Shown: positions 46,381 to 59,330 of the stretch, in pieces | Layout: each line of letters begins with the position of its first letter | Position numbering within the stretch: the stretch's first letter is position 1 | DNA from: Rhodosporidiobolus odoratus | Lineage: Eukaryota > Basidiomycota > Microbotryomycetes > Sporidiobolales > Sporidiobolaceae | NCBI GenBank assembly: GCA_034387635.1 | Contig: JAOANU010000010.1 | Location: forward strand, 806,001 to 870,000 | Length of the DNA: 64,000 nt | Direction: 5' to 3' | Program-made: the position numbers and the translations under genes | The notes under the pieces: generated by a model | What the model was told of the DNA's origin: nothing | The model's input: the letters and a program-made list of their open reading frames with translations, nothing else | Databases searched by the model: none

Positions 46381-46525
46381 CATTGGCAGTCTAGCAAGGC
46401 TGAGGCCTCAGACCAGCAAACTCAGTTATATCGCTCCTGGTCCTACCTTGTCTGCCTCACCAGGCCACGGATCTGTGTGTTTGGGCTCAGTACCTTGATC
46501 TTGTGTATAGCCCTAGATGGCCCAG
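46381..46525 (+). repeat. Diverged copy of the HIS1 5' segment
   Basis: Matches 42827-42976 in the same orientation, beginning with the same CATTGGCAGTCTAG that contains the HIS1 start codon. It has about two CG dinucleotides against eight in the HIS1 copy. Nothing of the HIS1 coding region follows. Confidence 0.85.
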
Positions 46526-47999
46526 ATAGTCGGGCTTCAACAAGATAGTGAGCATGCAATCTTTGATGGAAAAGGCCAGGTCAAGGTGAGCAGGGGAGAG
46601 GTGCAGGCCTAAGGGGCTGATGCTTGTTCTCCCCTCCTGTTGAGAGAGCAAGGAAGACCAAGCATGAGTATGGCACACCAGGTAGAATAGGAGATCAGGA
46701 TGGAAAAAAAGAACACCTGATGTCTGTGGTAGGGGCAGCTTACAGCAGGCCGGTAGATGGGACACTATGATCCAGCCTTGTCCACCTCACAGATGATAGT
46801 ATTATTGTCCATGATCAGCCTGTACTGGGGTCTCAGTGCAAGCAGTATTGATCAGAGAAGGTTACTGATCCCAGCCTCACTTTCCCATACCTGCTGCTGG
46901 CTCCTTCTTTGACGGGCTTAGATTATCGAGGACAGTCTGACCTCATTCAGAAGGGTTTAGACTAGCAATTACCCAAACACAGCACAGCCAAGATGACACA
47001 GACTTGCAAGATGGGTTACCAAGGAGCTTACATATTTGATTTGATTTGAGAAGGTCATACCGTCTTAACCTTTTTACGCTTCTCCTGTCTGACCAGCCTC
47101 ATGTATGTGCTTGTGTACTGGGAGCAAACAGGCCTTTGGATCCCTCAGATCACTGTAATCCTGCTCTGCGTTGCCGCTGGCAGACCCAGAATACAGAAGA
47201 AGAAGAACACTGTGAACCTGGTGCACAACCTTGCAAGCCCTGCAATCATTTCGCCCACATATGGCTCAGAGAGGAATAAGACACACCAGATAGGTGGTGC
47301 TCGCTCACAAGGGAGGAGAGAATAGTAACGGGAGGAGCAAATTGCTGCCTCGCTGGTTGATTGTTTGTCTGCTACATCCCGCGGAGGTCTCGATTGTAAA
47401 GAGTCTTTTGCCACTCAGGGGGGTCTCTTGGGAGCCAGGATAGACACGATAGACTCCAAGCTCGTTGAAATCCTGTGAGACTGACCAAAGCCACGTCCTG
47501 GTCTCTTCCTCTCTCTTGCGGAACCCAGTGCAGTGAGAAGCTCTGGCTAGCATGAGGCTATCAGCACAACTCCCTCTCTTTACACACCACAAAGCGTGTG
47601 CAACATCACATGAAGCCATTACTCAGAAGTGGTCTGTGAAAGATGCCCTTTATAAGTGACTAAGCTGTCTATACTGATCACGTATAGTATGTATGAACTC
47701 CATCTGCTTACCTCTTTGCCTTTGTCCAGTCATATATGGCTAGCAGACAGAAGCACTGTGCTCACTGCCTATGATGACTGGGGGAAATGCTGACAAGCGG
47801 CGGTGCAAACTTTGAAGTAGAGAGGAAATTTGGAAATTGAATTCTATTTCTAGTAATACACCATGGAGGACAACAGAAAGATGATGAGCACAGTGAAGAT
47901 GGGGGATCAGTTGGGAAGAGAACTGGGCCCATCTGTTTGATAGTAAGCAGTCTTTGCCTTTTTGCGCGGAGACAAGGTTTCTCCACCAGCACAAGTGAT

Positions 48000-48959
48000 G
48001 TCTGCAATACCAAGCGGCTAGGAGAAAGGGAGTTGTAAGTGCAAAATACACTCATGAGTTCAGCCAAAGCTGCACTCTTGCTGAAGTTCACACTCTTGGT
48101 TACGTTTTCTGTATCAAACATTCCCACTGCCTGCATAGTTACCTCGTCCAACCCCTGTCTGTCAGATGAAGTGTCATGCTGGCAAGATGCGTGATTGCTG
48201 CCCTCTGCTGCGCTCATGGCACTCACAAGAACACTGACAGAATGGCAGGGGAAGCGGGCTATCTTCAGGATATTCTGCAAGTGCAGTATCATCAATGGCG
48301 ACATCGTGGTAATGAGGGTTGTTTTCTTTCAACCACAGTAGCCATTGAGTCAGAACAGCTCGCCGGAGTAGCAGAGGAGATTTAGCAAGCATTTCAAGGG
48401 TAACAGTTACATTCTCATTCTCGACCAGAATCAACGCAATTTCATCTCGGAACAATGCAACAGGGCGGGGCAAGATGCTTAGCAGATTGTGAGGTTCTTG
48501 GCGGGAAGATGCATGCATTGCCTTTTGTTGCGCGTTGTCCAGTGGCACCAGGCATGAGCTTAATCAATGTGTTTGTGCAAGTTGCCCGTGCAATGACCCG
48601 CATCTCCATGTCAGTCAGGCAGGCAAATTTGAAGGGACTTTGCCAGTCCATGTACGGTTTGCATACGATTTTGCTGTGATCTCAGCGACATAATACCTTC
48701 TGGGGCCTTTCTGGGTGCAGCTATTGCAAGCAGGACAGAGCTGAAAACGATTTGGGCTTCCATGCAGAGGTAAGGGGTTAACGGCCTGAATGGCAGGCTG
48801 ATTCCAATGTTCCCTGAGCTTGTCTACGGCTTGGTCAAGCAAAGATGGGTTGACTTCTTCCTTTGTCCTGTGCTTCATGTTGCTGGGGGGAGCCAAGAAG
48901 CCACAGAAGGAGCACTCCATCTCGGCTTTGCATATTTTGCGCGTGTATTCCTCAAACAC
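48000..48959 (-). mobile_element. Helitron-like element fragment (DUF6570-type domain)
   Basis: Three overlapping minus-strand frames give the N-terminal part of the helicase proteins of basidiomycete Helitron-like elements. The signs are a CSFCGFL...LCPACN zinc-like region, then SYANRTWTGKVPSNLP, CLTDMEMRVIARA, KGNACIFP, ILPRPVALFRDEIALILVE, SPLLLRRAVLTQWLLWLKEN, NPHYHDVAIDD and LAEYPEDSPLP. At least two frame changes (near 48620 and near 48500) and an early stop at about 48174 break it. No Rep or helicase domain follows, so this is a dead fragment. The domain label is from memory of the family; a profile search should confirm it. Confidence 0.7.
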
Positions 48960-49274
48960 TTTTCTGATATGAAGCCCAGGTTAAGATATTAGGGAAGTCA
49001 AGTCATAATTTAACAGACCAGGCTCTTCAGATTGCCGTTCATGACAGACACGCTTCTGTGGCCTGTTTCTGAGTAGCACATTTGAGTGGGCTTCACAGAG
49101 TCTGCTGACAAACGAGACTAGCCAAGAACCCCGGTAGACTCTGCATCCTCCAGTGCAAAAAAGCAATCACTGGTGCACTGGTGCAGCTGCAGATGGTGTA
49201 GCAAGGTTTCCTTAGTAGCAGATCTGAGGAATGTCGAGATGGAATGTGTTTCCGATAGACCCCTCAGGGAGCGG

Positions 49275-49414
49275 TGTGTCGGAGGGTGGAGAGTTCTAGC
49301 CTAGCAACCTTTCGGTTCTCTCCCTTGGGTCCTAGAGAGAGGGAGAGATGGATGATGATTCCAAGCCGCTTCGCTACGGTTCTTCCTTCGGTTCCTCAGT
49401 TCCTTCCCGTCACA
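49275..49414 (-). mobile_element. 140-bp LTR, inverted relative to the 57.6-kb copy
   Basis: Read on the minus strand it begins TGTGACGGGAAGG and ends CCGACACA, the TG...CA ends of an LTR. It matches 57556-57695 with three differences, two of them CG against CA. No matching 5-bp target duplication flanks it, so it is not a clean solo LTR. Confidence 0.8.
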
Positions 49415-50559
49415 GACTCCCACGTCAACAGAAACGAGTCCCGACGAGTCAACTTAAAAACAAATCCGACCGGTCGAGAGCGCGGTTTTTAGGTGATTGG
49501 CGGGTAGGGGGAAGGGGCGAGTCAGTTACTTCCTGAACTTCTCCCCTGCCAGCGGCCCCTCGAAAGTGCTCGGTCCCCCCCCCTTGCTGGTCCTGATTCA
49601 TCACACCTCCTCCACACCACTCTCCACGCCTGCCCTATCTTTCTCTTTTTGTGTTGCCCCATTGTGAACCACCAGCTGTGGGAGTTACGCCCAGCTGTCC
49701 CGCAGACAAGCAGACAAAGCCCACAAGGACTACCTGAATACAAGCTCTGCGCAAACAATCAGTACTAGGACTTTAGAGAACGGTGTAGTGGGCGCAGGAA
49801 TGTTGTTAGCACCGGAAGACCACAGAGCAGCCAGCTGGCTAGAGAAAAGCAAAGCCGCAGGCAGAGTCGAAGTGTATGCCGGGTATGTTGCCAATAAGCG
49901 GCAATGATAACTTTGTTGTCTGCCTTGCAACAACCGAAAAATCAATGACAGCACTGGCAGGTCCTATCTTTTCCCTACAAGCTCCTGTTCCACAGGCCTC
50001 AACTCAAGATAGACTATAAGACGGGCAGGAAGTGTATAGTGATGAAGCAGGAGGCTATCAAGCGCAGCCTTGAGCCGTCCAATGACCAAGGGAGCAAGTG
50101 CGTCAAGACCAAGGCTAGCGGCAACATTGCCGCCTGTCTCACCAGCAGGAACTTCTCCTCCTTGACTCCGCCTGCAATGGACTGTGTGAGAGGGTTTCTG
50201 GCAGGTAGCGGATGCCGAGGAGCGCGGCAGCTTTGCTGCTGATGCCAAAGAGTGTGGCAGCTGTGCCTCCCCCCTTTTTTTTGTCGTCCTTGCCTTGTTC
50301 TCCGCTACCTCCTTACCTCTATCTTGTAGTCTACACGGGCCAAGGGCTCAATCCGGACGTCAAACTTGGAATAAAGCAAACAGACAAACAAACAGCTGCA
50401 CGGGGCTAATGCTGAAGCAGCAGTGGGAGGAGGAATGGGCAGCATCGATGGACAAGACAGCTTTATGCACAGTCAATGCCTCCTCTCCTGCGTCCCTGCT
50501 ACACCACTTCAGACGCTCTACTTCCTGTCCACATGCCACCCTCCTTTACTCAACCCTGC

Positions 50560-51343
50560 ACCAATCTTGAAGTCCAGCCCATTCCCTCCACTGCGCTAGA
50601 CTCCATGCCACCAAGCTGTGTGGAAACCGCCGCTGCAAGACCAGCGCAGACTCGTACAGTTGTTCCTCTACAGCCTATTGCCTGCCCTCTTTCCTCCACC
50701 CAGTGCTCTACCCTCCTCTCTTCCCTCCCTTGTTGTCAACTCCCTCCCCTCAGCACCTTTCTTTCCTCTGAGGCCTTCCCCAGCGCAATCCTCATTGACA
50801 CCAAGGCTGTCGGTTGCTTCTAGCAGCTGTACTGTATGCCACAGTGTCAGAGTACAAGCCAGGTGCAGCAAAGCGGTTGATCAGTGACAGAGCAAGTTCC
50901 CTCCCTTCCAACTCCTCTCCCCTCTTTGGTGCCCTCCCCTCTCCTCCAACTTCATTGATGGGCCCTGGTTGATTGATTCACTGATTAATTGCAATCCAAC
51001 CCAGCTCCAGCATTGGCTTGAGATACCCACTGTGTTGTCTACTTGGCTTACAAGCTGGCCTTGCAAAGGTGTCAGAGGGCAGATACTGAGGGATTGGACC
51101 AGAGGCAGCTGGGTGATTGGGATGGGGCAGGGTGTTGGTTCTACTGCGCCATCTGTGCCAAGCTTTCTTCCCCTCCAGTCCAATCATCTCTCTCGTCTTC
51201 ACTGCTCTCTTTGTCCTCTGTTTCCAGCTTGTACAGCCTAGCAGTCCATTTCTCCCACCTTCCTTCTGTTTCCTCTTTGTCTTCCTTTTTGCCTGCCTCT
51301 CAGACAACTCCTTGTTTGCCAGTGCGTCTGCTCTCTGGTACAC
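50560..51343 (-). mobile_element. LINE-like fragment (RNase H end and downstream segment)
   Basis: The minus-strand frame from 51343 begins with RADALANKELSERQ, resembling the end of the RNase H domain of fungal LINEs. It continues through AVKTREMIGLEGKK and PACKPSRQHS, both paralleled in the copy at 61.7-62.3 kb (VRTREMSGPEEKN and PACKPSGQHN). Bases 50700-50880 carry a further conserved segment also found at 60540-60735 and, inverted, at 59172-59330. Stops interrupt the frame and no reverse transcriptase is present. Confidence 0.6.
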
Positions 51344-52275
51344 TCAATACCTCTCTGGGCTGGGGCCATTCATGTCGCGGGTGAGGTGCGGAGATGCACG
51401 CCTTGCACATATCCCCAAAAGTGGCTACTTGACCAGCAGCTGTGATTGCTATATCACAGGCAAGGTAGACACCACAAGACTGCAGGATCAAACATGTGTT
51501 GCTGTCAGACGTCTCAGACAGCTGAAAGGCACTGTGTTGGACCTTTTCCCATGGTTTGGCCTATTGGGAGGGTGATGCCATAACGTGTCTCCTCTATGCA
51601 GCAGTAAGCTCCCACTGCTGAAGGAAGCTTCTGCTTACCTTACCCACCCTTGGTTATTCACAGCAAAATCCAGCACCCCTGTGAGATGTCTGGGCTGACA
51701 AGGACAGGTGGAAGGGAAGGAAAGGTATGCCATGTCCAGCTGACAGAGCACAGGGAAAGTGACTGTATGAACATTTACTACAGAAATAGGCCTGCAGCCT
51801 GTACCGCTTTATCTCATCTGTTTACACTTTGTACTAGGGCTCTGAAGAGCAAAAAAGCTGACATATGACCCACCTATCCACGCAAAGGAAGAACAGGAAG
51901 TGGCAGGCCTTCTCAGGGCAGACAGGGTAAAGGCGGGTGCTGTGTAAGGCTTGCACTGGTGCTGTATGCCTTAGAGGTCAGTCTATTCTACCCTCCCTGC
52001 TGAGAATGCACTACAGACTCAGCAGACTACAGTGACTGCCTGTAATGCTGTGACAGGCAATATGAGCCAGCTGTCCTTTGCCTGGCCAGACATGGGCGCA
52101 GTGTGGCTCAGTGTTGCTTGGTGCAGTAGAATCTCCATGCCATTGCACACCCAGGCTTGTATCAGCCTTCACCTGGTCGTAAAGGCACATCACGGCCGCA
52201 GGTCAGTGTGGCCATGTGTGCGGGGAATTAAGGGCTCCACAAGATCTGGACGGAGTGCCCAAACGCAAAAAGCTA

Positions 52276-52368
52276 TGATGTCTGTGAGATTCGAACTCAC
52301 GCCCTTTCGGACTAGCGAACTCTTTGGGAGCCTTAAGCTAGCGCCTTAGACCGCTCGGCCAAAACACC
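52276..52368 (-). tRNA. tRNA-Leu (UAA), intron-containing
   Basis: The minus strand starts GGTGTTTTGGCCGAGCGGTC and ends AGACATCA. Acceptor 7-bp pairing, the D-arm GCCGAGCGGTCTAAGGC and the T-arm GTGAG-TTCGAAT-CTCAC all form. The anticodon stem GCTAG/CTAGT encloses CTTAAG, placing TAA at the anticodon, followed by a roughly 15-16 nt intron after position 37. A short class II variable arm is present. A T5 terminator follows (AAAAA at about 52267-52271 on the plus strand). It is the only RNA gene I find in the window. Confidence 0.93.
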
Positions 52369-52506
52369 GCTTATGGGGCGTCGAGGTGTCAACCACTATC
52401 TATCGTTATCAAACAGAAAATGCGCGAAGGTGCACCGCACCGTATACTACTTTTTTTTCCTTTTTTCTTTTTCTTCTTTAGCTTTGATTAGCCTAGCTGG
52501 AATTCA

Positions 52507-52744
<238 letters not shown>

Positions 52745-52756
52745 TGTCTCGCCTTC

Positions 52757-53055
52757 GTCCTTGCTTTCCAATTCAATCAGTATACTGCCACTCTGATTGT
52801 TAGCAGCTGTCATACCTCACCCTTCCTCCACTTGAATGGTACCCTGTTTGCGCTCCAGTGCTTGGATAAGCTGAAAGCGCTCTTCTCTCTCTCTCTCTTT
52901 CTCCCCCTCTCTCTTTCTCTCTCTCTCTCTCATATGTCTTACAATGAGCACAGAAAGGTGATAGAGACAGGGAGCAGTTGGAGGAAGGGCGGCAGAGGCA
53001 GCTTCTGGTTCTGTCGGTACACATCAGCTGACAGACTGAACTGGGTGATTCGCTC
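52757..53055 (+). repeat. Direct repeat, left copy (identical to 63702-64000)
   Basis: 299 bp identical, as far as I can compare, to the last 299 bp of the window at a constant offset of 10945. It contains a C/T microsatellite at about 52885-52933. The homology starts at GTCCTTGCTTTCC in both copies, with unrelated sequence to the left (the hexanucleotide array here). The right end of the homology is beyond the window. Confidence 0.95.
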
Positions 53056-56000
53056 TCTCTTTGTACAGCCTTCCACGTCATCAGCTGAGGACTCAAATCA
53101 GCAATATGCAGCAGTTCTCCTTGCTTAGCTCGTAGTGTCAGTGAATTAGTCTGCATTCCACAATCTCCTGTTATTGGCAAGCAAGAGAACCTTGGGCCAC
53201 CTTGGCAGATTCAGTCGGTGCTACTTGGCAAAGATCAATTCTTGAAGCCCCCATCATTGTGCTGCCTGGAACTGCTGTCGGCATCTCTTCAAAATGGCTT
53301 GCAGACGCACTGCTTGGTTGCTTTCCAGACATAGTGACACATACATGGAAGAAGTACTGGTTTCCCCCACTAGGCTTGGTGTGGGGAAGCACAGGCTTTA
53401 CAGCAAAATATGCTTCTGTGTGTGCCTCCACCTGCAGTCACTGATCACTGACACCCACATTGATCCATTTCTTGTGTGCAATAATGTAGCTCCTCTGATT
53501 GGATATGTTGCCAAGTGAGTTGAAGATGCTTGAATGTATCTGGGACTTATGACCCTGCACCCTGCTGGACGTGTCACCTATGCTGTTGCAAAGTCTGGAA
53601 GGTATCATCAGACCAGGATGCAGACATAAGGTACATCTCATGACCAATAGAGGCATTGTCCGCTTCTGTCTGACACTCCAAATACAGCTGACTTACAAAG
53701 GGATTGCAATCTGTGCAATCGCCAAAATAGGCTTCGACTGAAATGATTTACCAGGGGTGTCAATGTGGGGACCCCTCACGCATCTGCACTACTTCCAATG
53801 ATTCTGCAGGCCGCTACAGGCTACCCAACACAACAGGGAGGAGAGGCAGGCCAACAGGGACAAGAGGAAGGCCAAGAGGGAGGAGAGCAAGGCTGCAAAG
53901 CAGATGCTGCAGTGCTACAGGACAGGTCAGTAACAGTCCGAGATTACCTGAGGCTGTAGTGGAGAAGCTGATTGTGAGGAAACGGAGGTATTGCAGATCA
54001 AAAGCATATGGCGCCAATGACATCCTTAGCCCTGCATGGTCGATTGGACAGTGCTCAGAGCAGGTGTTTCTAGCATCTGGGGGAGTCAGAAATTTCCAAG
54101 GACAAAGGGGGTAGAGGGCTGTTGGGGGCAAAAGAGGGATGAGGAGAAAGCTGGAGGGTTTACCTTGTGGCTCAGAAACGAAAGAAGGGTTCACATGGGA
54201 TACTGCTAGGCACTCCGCAGTTGTTCAAGGGCAAGCAGAGAACCAAGATGTCTACAGAGGGGTTGAAGGTCAAAGCTAATGAAAGCGATTTAAACACAAT
54301 CAAAGCTATTCAAAGCTATTCCTCGTATTCTTACATTACAACACCTTTGTACTGGAACCTGTTTCAGCTCTTGCTTGGCTTGCATCCCCTTGGGCTTGCC
54401 TCATGTGGTGGCCACGACTCCCCTCAGTGACTGCAGAAGAGTGACAGACTTATGGAGTGGGCTAAGAATCACTCTTTCTTGTGAGTTTTGCGCAAGCTCG
54501 GGTCTGGGAGAAGCTCACTCGGCTCAAGGAGCTCAGGCCCCTGCCCCGAGCAGTTCCCAGTGGCCAGAATTGGCTATTCCCCCCTAACTGCTGGAATTGC
54601 TTGCGAACATTCACCCTGGTTTGCCTAGCTTGTCTGTCACCTTGTCTGCAAACGTGTTCCACAGGGTCACCAAGGACGATGTCCTGGTGCGCGACAGTGT
54701 CGTGCCAGTGGCAGCTCTGGCTTATTTGAGTTGCCATGAGACTCTGAAGTCCGTGTGATGTTGGCTAGCAGCTTTGAGAGGAAGAGCCAGGTGTGCTGCA
54801 CTGGGTCTACAAAGTGTGAGGTGAAGACGGTGTTGTGTCTTTTTTATCAGGATTTCTATTTCTCCTGTGGCTTGCACAACTCACTGCTTCCTTTCTCTTG
54901 TCGTTCCTGACTCTTCATTGCAAACTTCAAAGAAGATTTGCTCTTACCATGCCTCCTCCCCATGCTCAGGTGTGTGCAGGCACAGGAACAGGTTTCTCCG
55001 CATCTCCGCTCTGGGGTCCTTCCGAAGTTATTTTTCTTCCCCTCTCGTTGCCTTGGTCAGCTGGCTACGGCTACAGCACTGGTGTGAGCCAGGACTGTAA
55101 CGGCGTGTAATCAACTGCAGGGGCCCTGTCTGCAAGGATTCACTAACCTCGCACCTCGATTCCTTCGCTTCTAAGTCCTATTTCTCCGTTCTCTCGCTAG
55201 ATGAGACTGAATATTGAACTACCCGCAGGTCGATACGATGTGCCTCCCTGCGGACGTTAGGATTTGGAGGAGTAGATGATCATTCAACTTCTAGATTGAG
55301 CTGTAGCGATCACGTCTTCTTCTTCTTAGCTTTTAGCGTTCTCCTGCCCACTCTACTTGTATACGGAATAATACCCGGTTCAATGTTGACCGTTCCGTCC
55401 GCCATTGCCTCCCACACTCAGGCTACCTCCCTGTCTCTCTCCCCGCAAGCGACCTGTCTTCATCAACCAACTTGAAGACGGTGCCTCTTGCACTGTCCTG
55501 CTCGGCCCTACCCGTCCACGCCCTTTGTCCACTTGACGCCCGGGCTCTCTGCGGACTGATGAGACACTCCAACGCTCCTCTTCAATGACTCTCACTGTCC
55601 TCGTGATGTTAGCTTTTGAGCTTGAGTCTCGTTGCAATCGTCTCGTTCATACCAAAAAAAAATCTCTTGCTTCTGCCGCTCTGCTGCTCCACAACCCTGC
55701 AAATACACTCATGCTGCCTCATTTCACACCTCCTGCCCCTTTTTCCTGCCCCCCAGCTCCTCCCTCCCGCCCTCTGTGTGCCTCCTCTTTCTTCCGCTCT
55801 CTACCCCATTTTTCTCCTCTACCTCACCTCACACACCCTCCAACATCCTCCCATTCCTCACACCCTCTCCCTCACTCTCCCTTCTTCCCTCCTCTCCCCT
55901 CTTCCCCCTCTTCTCTTCCCCCTCTTCTCTTCCACCCTCATTGACTCTTCAGTCTGCTTTGCAGAACAGATCTGGTAATCAAACTCAGTCTCAGTCTCAG

Positions 56001-57284
56001 CTACCGTACTCCCCACCCCTTGATGGAACACCGCACTTGATGGATTCTGCCCATTTTTTGGCTGGGATTTCGTTGCGGCGCGTCCGTCTCCTGACTTTAG
56101 ATGGCTTTTTCTTCTATAGTGCCACCGTTGTAGCGCTACTCTAAAGAAGGATTGGGGAGCGACAGACCTCGTGCATCTTGCTAGTGAGGCGCTATGTGGA
56201 GAAAAGCCGCCAGAGAGGAGTAAAGTGTGATTGTTTCCTTTCAGTCTGGACGTTCTGCGGCACCTTGTATTCTCTTTTCCCTCTCTCTTCCTCACAACAC
56301 CAGCAACGAAGCTGCGAAAGCTTGAGTGTATAACTATGTACTGTCGCAACTTGCTGCCGACGTGTGCAAGCCACAGCACAAAGATTGAAGACTTCTTCCC
56401 ATCTTTTGTACAGCCCTCAACTCATTTGTCGGGGTTACTGTCACCGCCAAGGCCTTCCTTTGGTCTAAGGTGAAGCCTCAGATCCACCTACCGGCCTTGC
56501 CAGCCTATCCGCTGGTGAGTAGATGCAAAATAATACCAACTTGGCCCCCTTTTTGAACAGGTTGCGCCTTTTTTCCTTCCTTTCTCCACGACAACAACCT
56601 CTTTTGCTTTGTGCGTTTTGGCTCGCTGTAGCTGAGTGATACCTCTTGCACTCTTTTCGCAAGACTTGACGTCTACAAGACAAGAATGGCGCAAGAAAGT
56701 GAACTGAAAAATAATGCGCACTAGGCCCAGTAGATATGGTACAGCCTCAGTCACATGATTATGATCTGTCCCAGATCCAGACTCAGCCTCAGGTGCAGTG
56801 ACAGAACAAGGAGCAGGCTCAGTTTGATATTGATTCGAACGACTCGGAGGGTTTCCGGGCACAGCAGCCAAAGGGCATTACTCGCCCTGACAGCGTAGAA
56901 GCTGATCTGAGTGTGGCTGAAAGACAACAAGTGTTATCTTATCTTCTCGTAAACACAGCTGACTCTTTCAAGCGATGGGCCCCTTTTCATCATAGAAGGC
57001 GGAAAACATCTCTGCACGCACTTCCAACAGTGACCGCTCAACTTGCTCTTAACTCATCAATGTGAACTGGGCTGCTGTGTTGCTCTGGATCAGGCTGCAG
57101 CTGCAGTTATACAGCCGCTGTCTCCTCCTCATCAATGTCCCAGTTCATCTTCACCAAGCCATCATGAGCCATGAGATTGACAAAACCTCATCAGTCAGCT
57201 GTGTGTTGGAAGGTCGCTCGAACGGCCAACACTGAGGCGCTACTGCAACGAAGAGACAAGAGAACAGCGTGGATTGCTGGTTCG

Positions 57285-57372
57285 TTCTCCGTAAGCGTGA
57301 GCGTGAGGAGAGGCTACAAATGGGAGCTCACCTGGTTCGTTCTCCGTAAGCGTGAGCGTGAGGAGAAGAACC
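57285..57372 (-). repeat. Dispersed paired-motif element, copy 3 (inverted)
   Basis: Reverse-complement copies of the TCCTCACGCTCACGCTYACG motif at 57289 and 57344. Between them are GCTACA and ACCTGGTTCGTT, the complement of the spacer seen in the 20.6-kb copy. This shows the whole unit is dispersed, not just the simple motif. Confidence 0.75.
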
Positions 57373-57555
57373 GAGGCGAGCGTGCTCATCCTTCAACCTC
57401 CGCCGCCTGTTGTCTCACCTTTTCCCACCTCACTTCCTTTTCCTACTGCCAGGTGAGGCACTAGCCTTACATGTGTATGTACAATATATTGTGTAAATAG
57501 GTCTAGAGCAGCTTCTGCAGTGGTCAAAGGCCAGGCATGTCAAAAAACTGCCCGC

Positions 57556-57695
57556 TGTGACGGGAAGGAACCGAGGAACCGAAGGAAGAACTGTAGCGAA
57601 GCGGCTTGGAATCATCATCCATCTCTCCCTCTCTCTAGGACCCAAGGGAGAGAACCGAAAGGTTGCTAGGCTAGAACTCTCCACCATCCGACACA
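57556..57695 (+). mobile_element. 140-bp LTR followed by a primer-binding-like site
   Basis: Begins TGTGACGGG and ends CCGACACA. Two bases later comes TGGCGACCCCGG, positioned and spaced like a tRNA primer-binding site. It matches the inverted copy at 49275-49414, which has the same length (140 bp). Confidence 0.8.
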
Positions 57696-58214
57696 ATTGG
57701 CGACCCCGGACACCTAGCAACTCAGCCATACCCTCCTCAAAAAACTCGTACAAAACCCACCACATCTCCCCATCTCTTGTACCTTGCACGCTAGTGCATG
57801 CCCGACACTCGAAACTCCTACAAAAAGAACCAAACACCCCTCGTCCCCCCTCTCCAGGAGCACTCGCGCAGAGGCCGCCGCTCTCCTATCCCAACCCCGC
57901 CGGCGACTCCGCACACATCCACTCTCACCACCAGTACTTCTCCCCCCCACCATCGAAGCCACATTCACCAAACCACCCCTCCTACCAACACAACCTTTAC
58001 CTACACCCCGCTTGACTCCGCTCAACCCGCTCAACCACGCCATACCAGACCACATCATAACCAACTCGATCAACCACCACACTTCCCCCTCCCTTCTCAC
58101 CGGTCCCACTTTTCTACACTACCCATGGCCGCCAATTCTTCGAACGATTCTGCGGCAAAATGGGCGGAGGTTATTGCGGCGATACTTGATGTGTGCGAGA
58201 AGGAAACTAGGTAA
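57696..58214 (+). pseudogene. Possible gag remnant downstream of the LTR
   Basis: A Pro/Thr/His-rich plus-strand frame (from about 57798) ends with MAANSSNDSAAKWAEVIAAI and a short charged tail at 58214. Its position after the LTR and primer site suggests the N terminus of a gag-like protein. No protease, reverse transcriptase or integrase follows, and a short tandem duplication (GTAAGACTGGAATA) marks the break. Confidence 0.4.
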
Positions 58215-58494
58215 GACTGGAATAGGTAAGACTGGAATATGTGCCCCAAGAGCAAGCCTTAAGAGGAAGTTTGGTAAGCATGGATTGACAGGCTTGGACT
58301 GGCTTGCAGTTCAAGGGTTCACATTGTAAACAAGCTGGTGGCAGGTCCACAAAGTCCTATGTCAGCAACACGCCTCAGACAGGTCCCCAATGGGCAGAGT
58401 GGGTGTGAGTCACATGAGAGAAAAGGGAGGGGAGATGATTGGTAGAGTGGATGAAACAGAAAAGGGGGAAGATATGGGATGGGAGAAAAGAAAA

Positions 58495-58700
58495 GTCAGT
58501 CCTGGGATCTGCTGCACCTTCAATGTCTTCTGATCACAGGTTTCTGGTGTCCCGCATTGCTTGCAGAGGTGTTCTGGATCGTTGGTGGTGAGGAAGTTTT
58601 TGTTGCGCCGAGGTTCTTGGAGTTCGAGCGCAGTCGGTGGAGAAGGACTGCACAGCGGACGGTTCAGTGTTCAGGGGCGGGAAAACACCTTGCCAACTGA
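58495..58700 (-). mobile_element. LINE C-terminal fragment, copy C
   Basis: On the minus strand one frame reads NLGATKNFLTTNDPEHLC and then KQCGTPET, the C-terminal Cys-rich segment typical after RNase H in fungal non-LTR retrotransposons. It parallels the fragments at 60.2 and 61.6 kb. Confidence 0.5.
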
Positions 58701-59171
58701 GCGGATGTGGACAAGGCGCAGAGCTGTGCCAACTTAAGAGTCAATCTACCAAAAGCAGGCCCACTTGTTCTGGAGGGCAGCGGCATGTACTTGGCATAAG
58801 GCACAGAGTGAGACAGAGAGGCAAGAAGGGAGTGGATGGTTGTGTCAACGTCTCTTTTGCCTCTTCCCTCTCAATCTTTTCTGCCTCACTCTCCTCCATA
58901 GATCCTAGCCATCCTCCCTCCCTTAACCTTTTGTTGCCTCTTCTTTCACCTCCCAGCCTCCTTCCTCTCTACTTCCAGCTCTTCATCTACCACCCTCTCT
59001 TATTAACGGCGTTGCCGACATGTTGGGGGCACCATTCCAGGACTAGATTGGTGTTAGGGTGGTTTGTTTGTTTATTTGTTTGTTTGTTGAGAGGACACAC
59101 GAGGCCAGAGGATCATAAGAAGGGGGAAGAACCGACTCCTTCATTGCACCCCCGCCGTTCTCTTCCCCCAT

Positions 59172-59330
59172 TCACTGCTTTGCTGAACCACTGCTGTTCT
59201 CTGTCACAGCGGTATTGAGCCGCGGGAAGAGATCAGTCAGATTGATGCACAAGAGGACAGCCGGGAGGAAAGCCTGGGAAGAGAGGAAAGTGGTCAGGGG
59301 AGGGAGGTGGCAAGTTTGAAGAGAGGAAAG
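59172..59330 (-). repeat. LINE-associated segment, inverted copy
   Basis: Reverse complement of the segment at 60570-60735, sharing CTTTCCTCCC, CGCTTCCCGCGGCTC-like and GTGACRGAGAACRGC strings. It shows that fragments in this block lie in both orientations. Confidence 0.6.
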
